Of a stretch of DNA of 33,185 nt, positions 8,191 to 17,637 are shown piece by piece. Each line of letters begins with the position of its first letter. Positions within the stretch are counted from its first letter, which is position 1. Under the pieces are notes generated by a model. The model was not told the DNA's origin and did no database searches. It was given only the letters and a program-made list of their open reading frames with translations. The translations under genes and the position numbers were made by a program. This DNA is from an uncultured Alphaproteobacteria bacterium (GTDB lineage Bacteria > Pseudomonadota > Alphaproteobacteria > Thalassobaculales > Thalassobaculaceae): positions 1-33,185 of the forward strand of contig CALIMD010000157.1 in assembly GCA_938028645.1 (NCBI GenBank). The letters run 5' to 3'.

Positions 8191-8237
8191 ATTCAAATAA
8201 CGCTATCGTTTTAAGATGATAAAGAGGAAATTATAAA

Positions 8238-8861
8238 ATGCTGATAATTCATGGACGTAGAAATTCGTCTAATGTTCAGAAGGTTGTGTGGGCGCTTAAC
8301 GAGATGGAGGTATCCTATGAACGTTTAGACGTAGGAGGCGAATTCGGTATTGTTAACGAGCCCCCATATCTTGCAATGAACCCTAACGCGAGAGTCCCCA
8401 CCATGGAAGAAAATGGTTTTATACTCTGGGAGTCTAACGCTATCGTTCGTTACCTAACCGCTAAGCACGACACCGGAGGCCTTTATCCTTCTGACCCAAA
8501 AGTCCGAGCCTCGGCCGATCGTTGGATGGACTGGCAACATACCAGTGTAGGGCAATATATTACTCCAATCTTCTGGGGTCTGGTTAGAACCCCAGAGAGT
8601 GAGCGGGATTTAGATCTTATAGAGTCAAGCCGCCTTGGTATGATCGCAGCCATGCAGATTTTAAATAACAACTTATCCGATAAAAACTTTGTCGCCGGCG
8701 ATGCATTTACCATGGGCGATATCCCATTAGCTATTCACGTTTATCGCTGGTTCCGGCTAATCCAAGATCGGCCTACAATGGAACATTTAGAAAATTGGTT
8801 TGATCGGCTTTCTAAACGATCCGCATTTAAAACCCATGTATTGGATATCCCTTTCACCTAA
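8238..8861 (+). CDS. glutathione S-transferase family protein
   Basis: Thioredoxin-like N-terminus GRRNSSNVQKVVWALNEMEVSYE; NPNARVPTMEENGFILWESNAIVRYL; alpha-helical C-terminus with FVAGDAFTMGDIPLAI. Confidence 0.92.
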   Translation: MLIIHGRRNSSNVQKVVWALNEMEVSYERLDVGGEFGIVNEPPYLAMNPNARVPTMEENGFILWESNAIVRYLTAKHDTGGLYPSDPKVRASADRWMDWQHTSVGQYITPIFWGLVRTPESERDLDLIESSRLGMIAAMQILNNNLSDKNFVAGDAFTMGDIPLAIHVYRWFRLIQDRPTMEHLENWFDRLSKRSAFKTHVLDIPFT

Positions 8862-8931
8862 AGGAAAAGTAGCTTTGGATTTAGCGAATTAGAAACTGCA
8901 TTGCTGTAGATAGTTTAAGAAAGATAAAATA

Positions 8932-10611
8932 ATGAGGGTTGGACTGTGGCTATTGGGGCTCTTAGTTTCACTGGTAACACTAAATTCGACTGAGGCATGG
9001 ACCAAGCAACGTCTTGTAATTGGAGTGACGCAGTTTCCTTCGACACTCAATCCTCTAATAGATTCAATGTTGATAAAATCGTACGTCTTAGCCATGGCAC
9101 GGCGTCAGATTTCAATAATTGATCACAACTGGGAGCCCGTTTGCCAGCTTTGTACTGAATTGGCGACTTTTGAAAATGGTCGCGCCAAAGTATTCTCCAT
9201 AAAAGATGAATACGGAAGGGCTACTGGAGAACGGGGTGTTAGAACCCGGTTCACTCTCAAAGATGAACTTTTTTGGGGGGATGGAACGCCGGTTACGACT
9301 GAAGATATCTTTTTCACGTGGCAAGTTGGCAAGCACAGAGAGACGGGTGTAACCAACCATCAATCTTTCACAGATATTATCGATATTGAAGTCCACGATG
9401 CTAAATCATTCACTATTATAAACAAGAAATTAGACTACCGGTATTATGCATTAAGTGGGTTTAATATTCTTCCCGCACATCTCGAGAGAGACGCCTTTAA
9501 AAAGCCACGCGACTATAGGAAAAAGACGCTATACCAAACAAACCCCACGCATCCGGGGCTATATAATGGCCCGTATCGTATCACTAAGATCGTCTCCGGA
9601 TCGTATATTGTTTTGGAACGGAATGAGTATTGGAAGGGAAAGCCTCCTGGTTTCAAACAAATACAAGTTAAAACAATAGAAAAAACCTCTGCATTAGAAG
9701 CTAATCTTTTATCTGGGGCAATCGACTATATCGCGGGAGAGGCAGGGCTTTCATTAGATCAAGCGGTATCATTTGAGAAGCGACATTCCAAAAGATATAA
9801 CGTTTCGTATAAACCAGGATTGATCTACGAACACCTAGATTTAATGTTGGACAATCCAATACTTTCTGACTTAAGAGTTCGAAAAGCATTAATCCATTCC
9901 ATCGATCGGACAGCTATCAGCAATAGGTTGTTTAGCGGCAAACAGCCTGTAGCGCATAATAAAATTCATCCATTAGATTGGATACACACAAATACCGTTA
10001 AGAAATATTCCTATGACCCCCAGAAAGCACGAGAACTTTTGAATGATGCTGGATGGAATACTATTAATGCGGGAATTAGATACAACTCATCCGGAAAGAA
10101 ACTTCAGCTAGAACTGATGTCAACTGCTGGAAATAGATCAAGAGAATTGGTAGAGCAGGTGCTACAAAGTTACTGGAAAGCCGTTGGTATTGAGATAAAA
10201 ATACGAAACCAACCTGCTCGCGTCCTATTTGGAGAGACTATTAGTAAAAGAAAATTTACCGGACTGGCAATGTTTGCTTGGTTATCCGCACCCGAATCAT
10301 TGCCGCGAACGACGCTTCATTCTCAATCAGTACCAACAAAAGAAAACAATTGGTCCGGACAGAATTATACAGGTTTTAAGAATCAATTAATGGACCAGTT
10401 GATTGACTCCATAGAGATAGAACTAGAAAAAGATAAACGAAAAAAGCTCTGGGAACAGTTACAAAGATTATATGCAGAGCAACTTCCTGCTATACCGTTG
10501 TATTTTAGGGCAAATAGCTTCATTGTTCCTAAATGGCTTAAGGGAATCAGACCAACTGGTCACATGTTTACATCAACTAACTGGGTAGAGGATTGGCACT
10601 TTATTAAGTAA
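8932..10611 (+). CDS. peptide/nickel-type ABC transporter substrate-binding protein (SBP_bac_5 family)
   Basis: Signal peptide; FTLKDELFWGDGTPVTTEDIFFTW; NGPYRITKIVSGSYIVLERNEYWKGKPPGF; LRVRKALIHSIDR. Confidence 0.92.
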   Translation: MRVGLWLLGLLVSLVTLNSTEAWTKQRLVIGVTQFPSTLNPLIDSMLIKSYVLAMARRQISIIDHNWEPVCQLCTELATFENGRAKVFSIKDEYGRATGERGVRTRFTLKDELFWGDGTPVTTEDIFFTWQVGKHRETGVTNHQSFTDIIDIEVHDAKSFTIINKKLDYRYYALSGFNILPAHLERDAFKKPRDYRKKTLYQTNPTHPGLYNGPYRITKIVSGSYIVLERNEYWKGKPPGFKQIQVKTIEKTSALEANLLSGAIDYIAGEAGLSLDQAVSFEKRHSKRYNVSYKPGLIYEHLDLMLDNPILSDLRVRKALIHSIDRTAISNRLFSGKQPVAHNKIHPLDWIHTNTVKKYSYDPQKARELLNDAGWNTINAGIRYNSSGKKLQLELMSTAGNRSRELVEQVLQSYWKAVGIEIKIRNQPARVLFGETISKRKFTGLAMFAWLSAPESLPRTTLHSQSVPTKENNWSGQNYTGFKNQLMDQLIDSIEIELEKDKRKKLWEQLQRLYAEQLPAIPLYFRANSFIVPKWLKGIRPTGHMFTSTNWVEDWHFIK

Positions 10612-10621
10612 TATCCAATCA

Positions 10622-10643
10622 TCTAAAGTAGTAACTCTTTAGA
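10622..10643 (+). other. intercistronic hairpin between SBP and permease genes
   Basis: TCTAAAG (10622-10628) / CTTTAGA (10637-10643) perfect 7-bp inverted repeat with an 8-nt loop in a 53-bp gap. Confidence 0.45.
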
Positions 10644-10664
10644 AATAGATTATAAATTTACTAC

Positions 10665-11627
10665 ATGATTAGATTTATTATCAGCCGAACATTTCAGTCA
10701 CTAATGGTACTCCTGATAATGAGTTTTATTATCTATTTGCTGCTGGGGCTTATGCCCGGCGACCCAATAGATTTAATGGTCGGATCTAACCCCGAGATCT
10801 CAAGCGATGACATACAAAGATTAAAAGAACTTTACAATGTAGATAAGCCAATACTTGAAAGATATTTAATTTGGATAACTAATGCTGTGCAGGGAGATTT
10901 TGGGTATTCCAGACTATTTTCTCAACCCATTATGGATATTCTCGCTCCCAGATTATTCAATTCAATAGTATTAATGAGCGTTTCGCTAGTTTTAGCTTTA
11001 TTAGTTGCAATACCCGCTGGTATTTACGCGGCAACCCATCCAAATTCTCTTCTAGAAAAAGCCATAAACTTTCTCTGCTTTGCTGGAATTTCAATTCCCC
11101 CATTTTGGTTGGCGCTTTTGTTTATTTTATTGTTTTCGGTATTCACTGGAGTTTTACCAGCCAGTGGAATGGAAACAATTGGTGATGGTAGCGTAATCGA
11201 CCGAGTTCACCATATGATATTACCGGTGGCAACTTTGTCCATGGCAACGATAGCGGGATACACACGGCACGTGAGTGCCTCTATGACCGAGGTTCTCCAA
11301 AACGACTTTATAAGAACTGCGAGAGCAAAGGGATTATTAGAAAAATCTGTCTTGTGGCGGCATGCCCTCAAGAATGCATTAATTCCCGTGGTGACAATCA
11401 TAGCGTTAGACTTTGGTTCTTTATTCTCTGGGGCACTAATAACAGAAACAATGTTTTCATGGCTTGGAATGGGAAAGACTATTTACGATGCCATAATTGG
11501 TAGCGACTATAATTTAGCGTTAATTGGCCTTCTGCTGGCCACAGTACTGACCTTAACAGCAAACATAATGGCTGATATTGCCTACGCCACTTTGGACCCG
11601 CGTATAAACTATCAAAAGAAAAACTAG
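10665..11627 (+). CDS. peptide-type ABC transporter permease, DppB family
   Basis: MIRFIISRTFQSLMVLLIMSFIIYLLLGLMPGDP; EAA loop TARAKGLLEKSVLWRHALKNALIPVV. Confidence 0.94.
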   Translation: MIRFIISRTFQSLMVLLIMSFIIYLLLGLMPGDPIDLMVGSNPEISSDDIQRLKELYNVDKPILERYLIWITNAVQGDFGYSRLFSQPIMDILAPRLFNSIVLMSVSLVLALLVAIPAGIYAATHPNSLLEKAINFLCFAGISIPPFWLALLFILLFSVFTGVLPASGMETIGDGSVIDRVHHMILPVATLSMATIAGYTRHVSASMTEVLQNDFIRTARAKGLLEKSVLWRHALKNALIPVVTIIALDFGSLFSGALITETMFSWLGMGKTIYDAIIGSDYNLALIGLLLATVLTLTANIMADIAYATLDPRINYQKKN

Positions 11628-12545
11628 ATGAGCACGCGAATTCTCAAAACACAAAAAAGTGCCTTTTTCTCTAGGTTTTTAAATACGTCCCCCGCTGTTA
11701 TTAGTCTTTCCTTTCTATCATTAATGATTTTAATAATTCTTTTGGCACCTATTTATGAATTTTTAAGAGCGGCAGACCCAACCCGAGTTGATTTATTTAA
11801 CCGGTTTTTGGGACCGAGTGGAACCTATATTCTTGGAACCGACGAACTGGGTAGAGATCTAATGTTACGCCTATTAAACGGCGGCAAAGTCTCTCTTTCA
11901 ATCGGCTTAATAACTTCAATTATCGTTGGCTCAATAGGAACTGTGCTAGGGCTCACATCAGGTTATTTCGGAGGGAAAATAGATTCTATTATAATGCGAT
12001 TTGCCGATACTATAATTTCACTTCCTCTTCTTCCTCTATTGATTGTTTTAACGGCAATAGATTTAAGTAAACTTGGCATTCCACAAACGTATATTGACAT
12101 GCCTTTCTTCAGCACTTGCAAAATAATAATAATAATTTCCATCGTTGGATGGCCCACAATAGCCCGTTTAGTGAGGGCTTCTACTTTAACGGTTAGAGAG
12201 GAAGATTTCATTAAGGTTGCATTAGCTCAAGGATATGGTCCAATGCGCATCATTTTTAGACATATACTGCCAAATGTTACTTCGCCAATCATTGTAGCAA
12301 CTACATTGGCTATTGGTAATATCATCCTTTTTGAAAGCGTATTGAGTTTTCTTGGCCTTGGAATTCAACCTCCTGTAGCCAGCTGGGGCAATATGCTTAC
12401 GGGTGCCCAGGAATTATTATACGAAGATCCAAAGCTTGCTATTTGGCCTGGCACCTTAATATTCTTAACGGTTATAGCATTCAACTTTCTTGGAGATTCC
12501 TTGCAAAGGGCTTTTAGAACTAGATCGATTCAGATCATTGAGTAA
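11628..12545 (+). CDS. peptide-type ABC transporter permease, DppC family
   Basis: GTDELGRDLMLRLLNGGKVSLSIGL; KVALAQGYGPMRIIFRHILPNV; FLGLGIQPPVASWGNML. Confidence 0.94.
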   Translation: MSTRILKTQKSAFFSRFLNTSPAVISLSFLSLMILIILLAPIYEFLRAADPTRVDLFNRFLGPSGTYILGTDELGRDLMLRLLNGGKVSLSIGLITSIIVGSIGTVLGLTSGYFGGKIDSIIMRFADTIISLPLLPLLIVLTAIDLSKLGIPQTYIDMPFFSTCKIIIIISIVGWPTIARLVRASTLTVREEDFIKVALAQGYGPMRIIFRHILPNVTSPIIVATTLAIGNIILFESVLSFLGLGIQPPVASWGNMLTGAQELLYEDPKLAIWPGTLIFLTVIAFNFLGDSLQRAFRTRSIQIIE

Positions 12546-12576
12546 AACCTACCAAAGTCTGTTATACAGTTAGACT

Positions 12577-12984
12577 ATGAAACGCATATTTTATTTCCTT
12601 ATTTTTAGTTTTGCCATTCTTTCCATTATTGGATGTGAGGAAACTATGCCCTTATCCTCTAATCAACGAGAGCTCAACCCCCCACCAGGAAATGGCTACG
12701 TTGGCAAGGTCTGTCTTTTGGTCCGAAATAAAGCGCCTTTCAGCATAACTGGAAGAGTACAGTTAAAATCACGCGAACGATCTAGTTTCCGGTTATCCCG
12801 CAATGAAAGCTATAAAATGTGTTTAACCGGGGAGCTGTATGGAGCTAATACCGTTTCATTCGTATTAACCAATTTTTTAACACTACCTTTGTTTTCTTGT
12901 TATACAAAAACAGATCGCTCTATTGATATTTATGCTCGACGCCGCGGTGATAGTTGGGTCTATACTGCAACCTGTCGAAAATAG
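12577..12984 (+). CDS. small putative lipoprotein, unknown function
   Basis: N-terminal hydrophobic stretch with lipobox LSIIGC; four further Cys residues; no recognised domain. Confidence 0.6.
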   Translation: MKRIFYFLIFSFAILSIIGCEETMPLSSNQRELNPPPGNGYVGKVCLLVRNKAPFSITGRVQLKSRERSSFRLSRNESYKMCLTGELYGANTVSFVLTNFLTLPLFSCYTKTDRSIDIYARRRGDSWVYTATCRK

Positions 12985-12991
12985 ACTTATA

Positions 12992-13927
12992 TCACGTCCA
13001 TTGTTTGATTAATTCTGGGGGCGGGAGCCTTTCCATATTTCTTTCTATTTCCTGGGAAGAGAGCAAGCTGGTTTGCGCTCCCTCAGCTAAGCAAGTGAGA
13101 CCACCTGCTACAGAAGCAAAACTCAGAGCCGACAAACTACTCTTCCCAATACTCAAACAAGCGGCAAAAACACCTACAAAAGCATCCCCAGCCCCAACAG
13201 TATCTAACGGTTTTAAATCAAGTGCTTTGGTCCGATATACACCACTACCGTTAGCTAAAACTGCACCTTCATCACCGAGTGTAACAATAGTTTCCGCATC
13301 ATATTTTTCAAAAAATTCCCTTGCATAATTTTTGGCTGAACCCTTTTTTCCGGCCAAGATCTTTGCTTCTCCGGCGTTTAAGATGAGGTAATCACAAAGT
13401 TTCAAAACGTCATCATCTAGTTTAAGTGCTGGTGCCAAATTAAGGACAATTCTACAACCGGCTTTTCGGGCCCGAAAAATTACTTTTCTGATCTCAGCGA
13501 TAGGCACCTCCATTTGAAGCACCAGTGTCGTATCCTCATTAAGTTGGGTATCAGTTACCTGGTCAGAAGTCGTTTTTAAATTGGCTCCACTTGCAACAAC
13601 AATCTGGTTTTCCCCTTCATTTTCCACCATTACACAGGCTGTACCGGTGGTAACTTGTCTTTGAATTATTCCACTTACCCCAACATTAGAGTTTTGGAGT
13701 GCGTTTATCACAGGGTTAGCAAAAATATCGGTTCCCACGCTCCCTATCATTTCAACGTGTCCTCCTAGACTGGCAGCAGCAACTGCCTGGTTCGCTCCCT
13801 TGCCCCCTGGTTGAAATTTATATTTCGAGCAAAGAACAGTTTCGCCTTTTTTAGGGAGGTTATTTACATTAAAAAATAAATCTGCATTCAACGAGCCAAA
13901 AACTAAAATCATGATGGGGTCTTCCAA
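12992..13927 (-). CDS. rbsK: ribokinase / PfkB-family sugar kinase (start possibly internal MILVFGS, ~13912)
   Basis: GSLNADLFFNVNNLPKKGETVLCSKYKFQPGGKGANQAVAAASLGG; DTVGAGDAFVGVFAACL. Confidence 0.9.
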   Translation of the reverse strand: MEDPIMILVFGSLNADLFFNVNNLPKKGETVLCSKYKFQPGGKGANQAVAAASLGGHVEMIGSVGTDIFANPVINALQNSNVGVSGIIQRQVTTGTACVMVENEGENQIVVASGANLKTTSDQVTDTQLNEDTTLVLQMEVPIAEIRKVIFRARKAGCRIVLNLAPALKLDDDVLKLCDYLILNAGEAKILAGKKGSAKNYAREFFEKYDAETIVTLGDEGAVLANGSGVYRTKALDLKPLDTVGAGDAFVGVFAACLSIGKSSLSALSFASVAGGLTCLAEGAQTSLLSSQEIERNMERLPPPELIKQWT

Positions 13928-13988
13928 CGAACGTTAATACCTGATAGAGCCTGAGACTAAGCGTGCAAATGGTCAACCCGGAAAAAAA

Positions 13989-15446
13989 ATGTCAACTATT
14001 TATCCCGTGATACTTTCAGGTGGTTCCGGAACTCGCTTATGGCCTATTTCAAGGCCTTTGTTTCCTAAACAATTTTTGGCTATTGATGGGCCATATAGTT
14101 TTTTTCAAGAGACAGCACTGCGTTTCAATAGACAAGAGAACTTTGCAGCACCAACGGTTATCTGTAATTCTGAACACCGTTTTATCGTAGCCCAGCAATT
14201 ATTAGATATTGATATTGTGCCTTCGAATATCATTCTCGAACCCGTTGGTCGAAATACTGCAGCCGCAGCCGCCATAGCGGCTATGAAAGTTAGTGAGAGC
14301 AACCCCAATGGGCTCGTCCTTCTTCTCGCATCCGATCATAAAATAAATAAGCCTCACCTATTGCGAGAAGCAGTGCGGTCAGCAATACCAGCGGCAAAAG
14401 GGAACCACCTTACAACTTTTGGAATTAAACCCAATCATCCAGAAACCGGGTTTGGGTATATCAAAATGGGGCAGCCCATTAAAGCTGCAGAAAACTGCTT
14501 CACCGTCGATAAATTTGAAGAAAAGCCCAACCTTGAAAGCGCTAAAGACTACATAAGATCCGGGGATTATCTATGGAACAGTAGTCTTTTCCTATTTAAA
14601 GCAGATACTTACTTAAAAGAATTATCTACTTTTGAACCGGAAATAGCTGATGCGTGCAGAACGGCACTCAATAACGCCACACCTGATTTAGATTTCATTA
14701 GATTGGATGAAGAAGCTTTCTCCAAAGCTCCCTCAATATCTATTGATTACGCAGTGATGGAGAAAACCCGTCAAGCCTGTGTCACACCAGTTGAACCTGA
14801 GTGGAATGATGCAGGATCCTGGACAGCATTATGGGAGATTTTAGAAAAGGATACCAATCAAAATGTTACAGTTGGAGATGTCATTCTAAAAAACACCAAA
14901 GACACGATAGTTCATGCTGGCTCGAGGCTAGTTGCAACCGTTGGTGTTAAAAATCTGGTTGTTGCTGAGACGCCAGATGCTGTTTTGGTAATGAACAAAG
15001 ACGACTCACAAGAAGTGAAAAAGGTTGTGGAAGTACTCAACTCCCAAGACAGAAGTGAAGCGAAGCACCATACAAAGGTGCATCGACCCTGGGGCAATTT
15101 TGAAGCGCTAATTTCAGAGCTCAATTACCAGGTGAAACGCATAACCGTGACCCCTGGCTCCACCTTATCTTTACAAACACATAAAAAGCGCTCCGAGCAT
15201 TGGGTCGTTATAACGGGCGTGGCCACCGTTACTCGCGGCCCCAGCCAGGATGAACTTGAAATTATAAATTTACACCAGAATCAGTCTATCGATATCCCAC
15301 TTGGATGGTTGCATCGGTTAGAAAATAAACAAAAAGGACCTTTGATTATTGTTGAGGTTCAATCCGGTGATTATTTGGGAGAGGACGACATAGAACGCTT
15401 TGAAGATATCTATGGAAGGGTGATTGAACCAAATAATGGGAAATAG
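13989..15446 (+). CDS. manC: mannose-1-phosphate guanylyltransferase / mannose-6-phosphate isomerase (type II)
   Basis: PVILSGGSGTRLWPISRPLFPKQFLAIDG; EPVGRNTAAAAAIAA; C-terminal cupin HRPWGNFE...LQTHKKRSEHWVVITG. Confidence 0.94.
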   Translation: MSTIYPVILSGGSGTRLWPISRPLFPKQFLAIDGPYSFFQETALRFNRQENFAAPTVICNSEHRFIVAQQLLDIDIVPSNIILEPVGRNTAAAAAIAAMKVSESNPNGLVLLLASDHKINKPHLLREAVRSAIPAAKGNHLTTFGIKPNHPETGFGYIKMGQPIKAAENCFTVDKFEEKPNLESAKDYIRSGDYLWNSSLFLFKADTYLKELSTFEPEIADACRTALNNATPDLDFIRLDEEAFSKAPSISIDYAVMEKTRQACVTPVEPEWNDAGSWTALWEILEKDTNQNVTVGDVILKNTKDTIVHAGSRLVATVGVKNLVVAETPDAVLVMNKDDSQEVKKVVEVLNSQDRSEAKHHTKVHRPWGNFEALISELNYQVKRITVTPGSTLSLQTHKKRSEHWVVITGVATVTRGPSQDELEIINLHQNQSIDIPLGWLHRLENKQKGPLIIVEVQSGDYLGEDDIERFEDIYGRVIEPNNGK

Positions 15447-15455
15447 GCACAATCC

Positions 15456-16508
15456 TTAGATTGAACGAACCAGATCAAGGCTCTGTTTGGACTTGCCGGT
15501 CTCTACCTGGGTTACCGCCTCAACCAAGGCAGCGTTAGCTGGCGCCGTTAGTCCTATTTCTGCGCCTTTTTCGACAACAAAGCCATTGATAGCATGGATT
15601 TCGGTACGTCGTTTCTTATCAATATCCTGCGCCATCGATGGTCTGGACGCATCGCTCCGTCCAATAGCGCTTTCTTCCATTACCTGTTCCATTGACGCTA
15701 TCATACCAGTATCACCATCCATCGCAGCAACCCAGTCATCTGGTTCAAACTTGTTGATGGTTTCTAATTGATAACCCAGCGCTTTCCCAATTTTAACTGC
15801 TTCACCAGCTAGTCTTATCGTCAATCGCCTGGTGATTGTCTCTTGATCACAGGCATTGGCTCCCAGACCTGAAGCTGCGCAGACGCCATTTCTCATCGCA
15901 TTCGCAACTAACTTGGACCAGCGTTCACCCCACAAATTATTTGTAACCTTCGCACTATCGACCACAGATAATAATTTAGCTATCTCCTCAATTCTGGGCG
16001 TTATACGACCATGTACCTCACCAGCTCTAAAAACAGTATGTTTTTTTCCGCCCAATGGGACCCCGCGCCTTACTTTACCAGGGCCTATGAGTTCTACGGC
16101 TATTTTAGCAGCTATACAGCCAGTCGTTCTGCCCCATCCAACAATATCAGCTATTGTCTCTTCATTAATACAGTTCTGTAATGAAACACAAAATCCCGTA
16201 GGCGAAAGATAATCTTTAACGAGCATAGTTGCCCAAGCCGTGTCATAAGACTTCATACAAATAAAGGCTATATCGATTGGCTTCTCTCGTTTCAGACCCT
16301 GAACGTCGGTTAACGTGATTGCTCTGGCCGAGGTATTAAAACACTCTGCATCTGTGAGACCTGACAATGTCAAACCATCATTATTCATTGCAGCGACATG
16401 TTCTGCCCAAGGATCAACAAAGATAACATCTTCCCCCATGCGAGCCATATAACCGCCTACATATGCACCAACGGCTCCTGCTCCCATTATCAAAATCCGT
16501 TTACCCAT
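15456..16508 (-). CDS. 2-dehydropantoate 2-reductase family oxidoreductase (ORF track extends to 16571; probable start MGKRIL)
   Basis: GKRILIMGAGAVGAYVGGYMARMGEDVIFVD Rossmann motif. AGGAG is well spaced before the ATG of MGKRIL. Confidence 0.85.
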   Translation of the reverse strand: MGKRILIMGAGAVGAYVGGYMARMGEDVIFVDPWAEHVAAMNNDGLTLSGLTDAECFNTSARAITLTDVQGLKREKPIDIAFICMKSYDTAWATMLVKDYLSPTGFCVSLQNCINEETIADIVGWGRTTGCIAAKIAVELIGPGKVRRGVPLGGKKHTVFRAGEVHGRITPRIEEIAKLLSVVDSAKVTNNLWGERWSKLVANAMRNGVCAASGLGANACDQETITRRLTIRLAGEAVKIGKALGYQLETINKFEPDDWVAAMDGDTGMIASMEQVMEESAIGRSDASRPSMAQDIDKKRRTEIHAINGFVVEKGAEIGLTAPANAALVEAVTQVETGKSKQSLDLVRSI

Positions 16509-16554
16509 TCCCATTCTCCTGTGCTGATATTTACTAATAGTAATCGAATAAAAT

Positions 16555-17403
16555 TTATTTGGGTACCTCATTGCTGCCTATGGTCAAACGATGCATTACT
16601 CGTCGCTCCCCATGATAGTCGTTTAAGGCTCGGTGCTGCGTGCATCTATTATCCCACAATACAAGGGTTCCTTTCCGGTATGGAACACGGCATGTAAAAT
16701 CAGGTTCTGCTGCATGCTCTCTTAAGAAATCAAGAAGCGGCTTACTTTCCTCAACAGTCATATCCTCAAAACGTGCTAGATGAGCAGCGCTAATATAAAG
16801 CACCTTTTTATCGGTTTGAGGATGCGTTCGTATTATTGGATGGAACGAAGCTTCTTCTGCTCGGTCTAAATTCGCCACATCAAAACGGGTAGACTTCATT
16901 CTCGCAACCCTGCCGCCAGAGTTTTTTAAAGCCGCTGAATACTCTGCATTCATGCCTTCTAATAATTCTTTCATACCATCCGAAAGACTCTCATATGCCA
17001 AATATAAGTTAGTTAACATGGTATCACCTCCTTTAGAGGGAACTTCTAACGCATACAACATTGTTCCCATCGGTGGCATATTGGTGAATGACATATCCGA
17101 ATGCCACTTTCCCCCGAAATTTCTTTTTTCGTCAGGTTCTTTGCGGATTTCAAATATTTCAGGGTGCTCAGGAAGGCCTTTAACAAACGGGTATGGTTCC
17201 AAGGAGCCAAACTTTCTGGCAAATGCCTTACATTCATCTGGTCCTAAAGTTTGATCATGAAATATAATGACTAAATTTTCTAATAATGCTTGATGAATTT
17301 CATCAAACGTCTTGTTATCTAGTTTTTTACTTAGATCTACGCCTCCTATCTCAGCTCCCATGGCACCTGATAGGGGATTTATAGTAATTTTCTTATATTG
17401 CAT
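16555..17403 (-). CDS. TauD/TfdA-family Fe(II)/2-oxoglutarate dioxygenase (probable start MQYKKITI; ORF track extends to 17508)
   Basis: WHSDMSFTNMPPMGTMLYALEVPSKGGDTMLTN (HxD) and distal QHRALNDYHGERRVMHRLTI (H...R). Confidence 0.92.
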   Translation of the reverse strand: MQYKKITINPLSGAMGAEIGGVDLSKKLDNKTFDEIHQALLENLVIIFHDQTLGPDECKAFARKFGSLEPYPFVKGLPEHPEIFEIRKEPDEKRNFGGKWHSDMSFTNMPPMGTMLYALEVPSKGGDTMLTNLYLAYESLSDGMKELLEGMNAEYSAALKNSGGRVARMKSTRFDVANLDRAEEASFHPIIRTHPQTDKKVLYISAAHLARFEDMTVEESKPLLDFLREHAAEPDFTCRVPYRKGTLVLWDNRCTQHRALNDYHGERRVMHRLTIGSNEVPK

Positions 17404-17637
17404 CGAGTAGATATCCAGAAGTTGATCTTTTCCATAAGTTGTTACAAACGTGGGCCTTTTGCAATCCACCCAGTCTCTACAGGTGTGATTATGATCACTT
17501 AAGGGCAAATATTATTGTTTGGCAGCGTGCAGGAAGAAGAATAATTATATTTTATGAAGTATATTTGTCAAAAATGAATTATTATCCGACACGGGCAATG
17601 ATAAATGCGACGTTAGTGAAGCCAGTGGTAATCTATT

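Noticed and set aside
12954-13328. Plus-strand 124-aa ORF
   Set aside because: Antisense to the well-supported ribokinase gene; composition typical of shadow ORFs.
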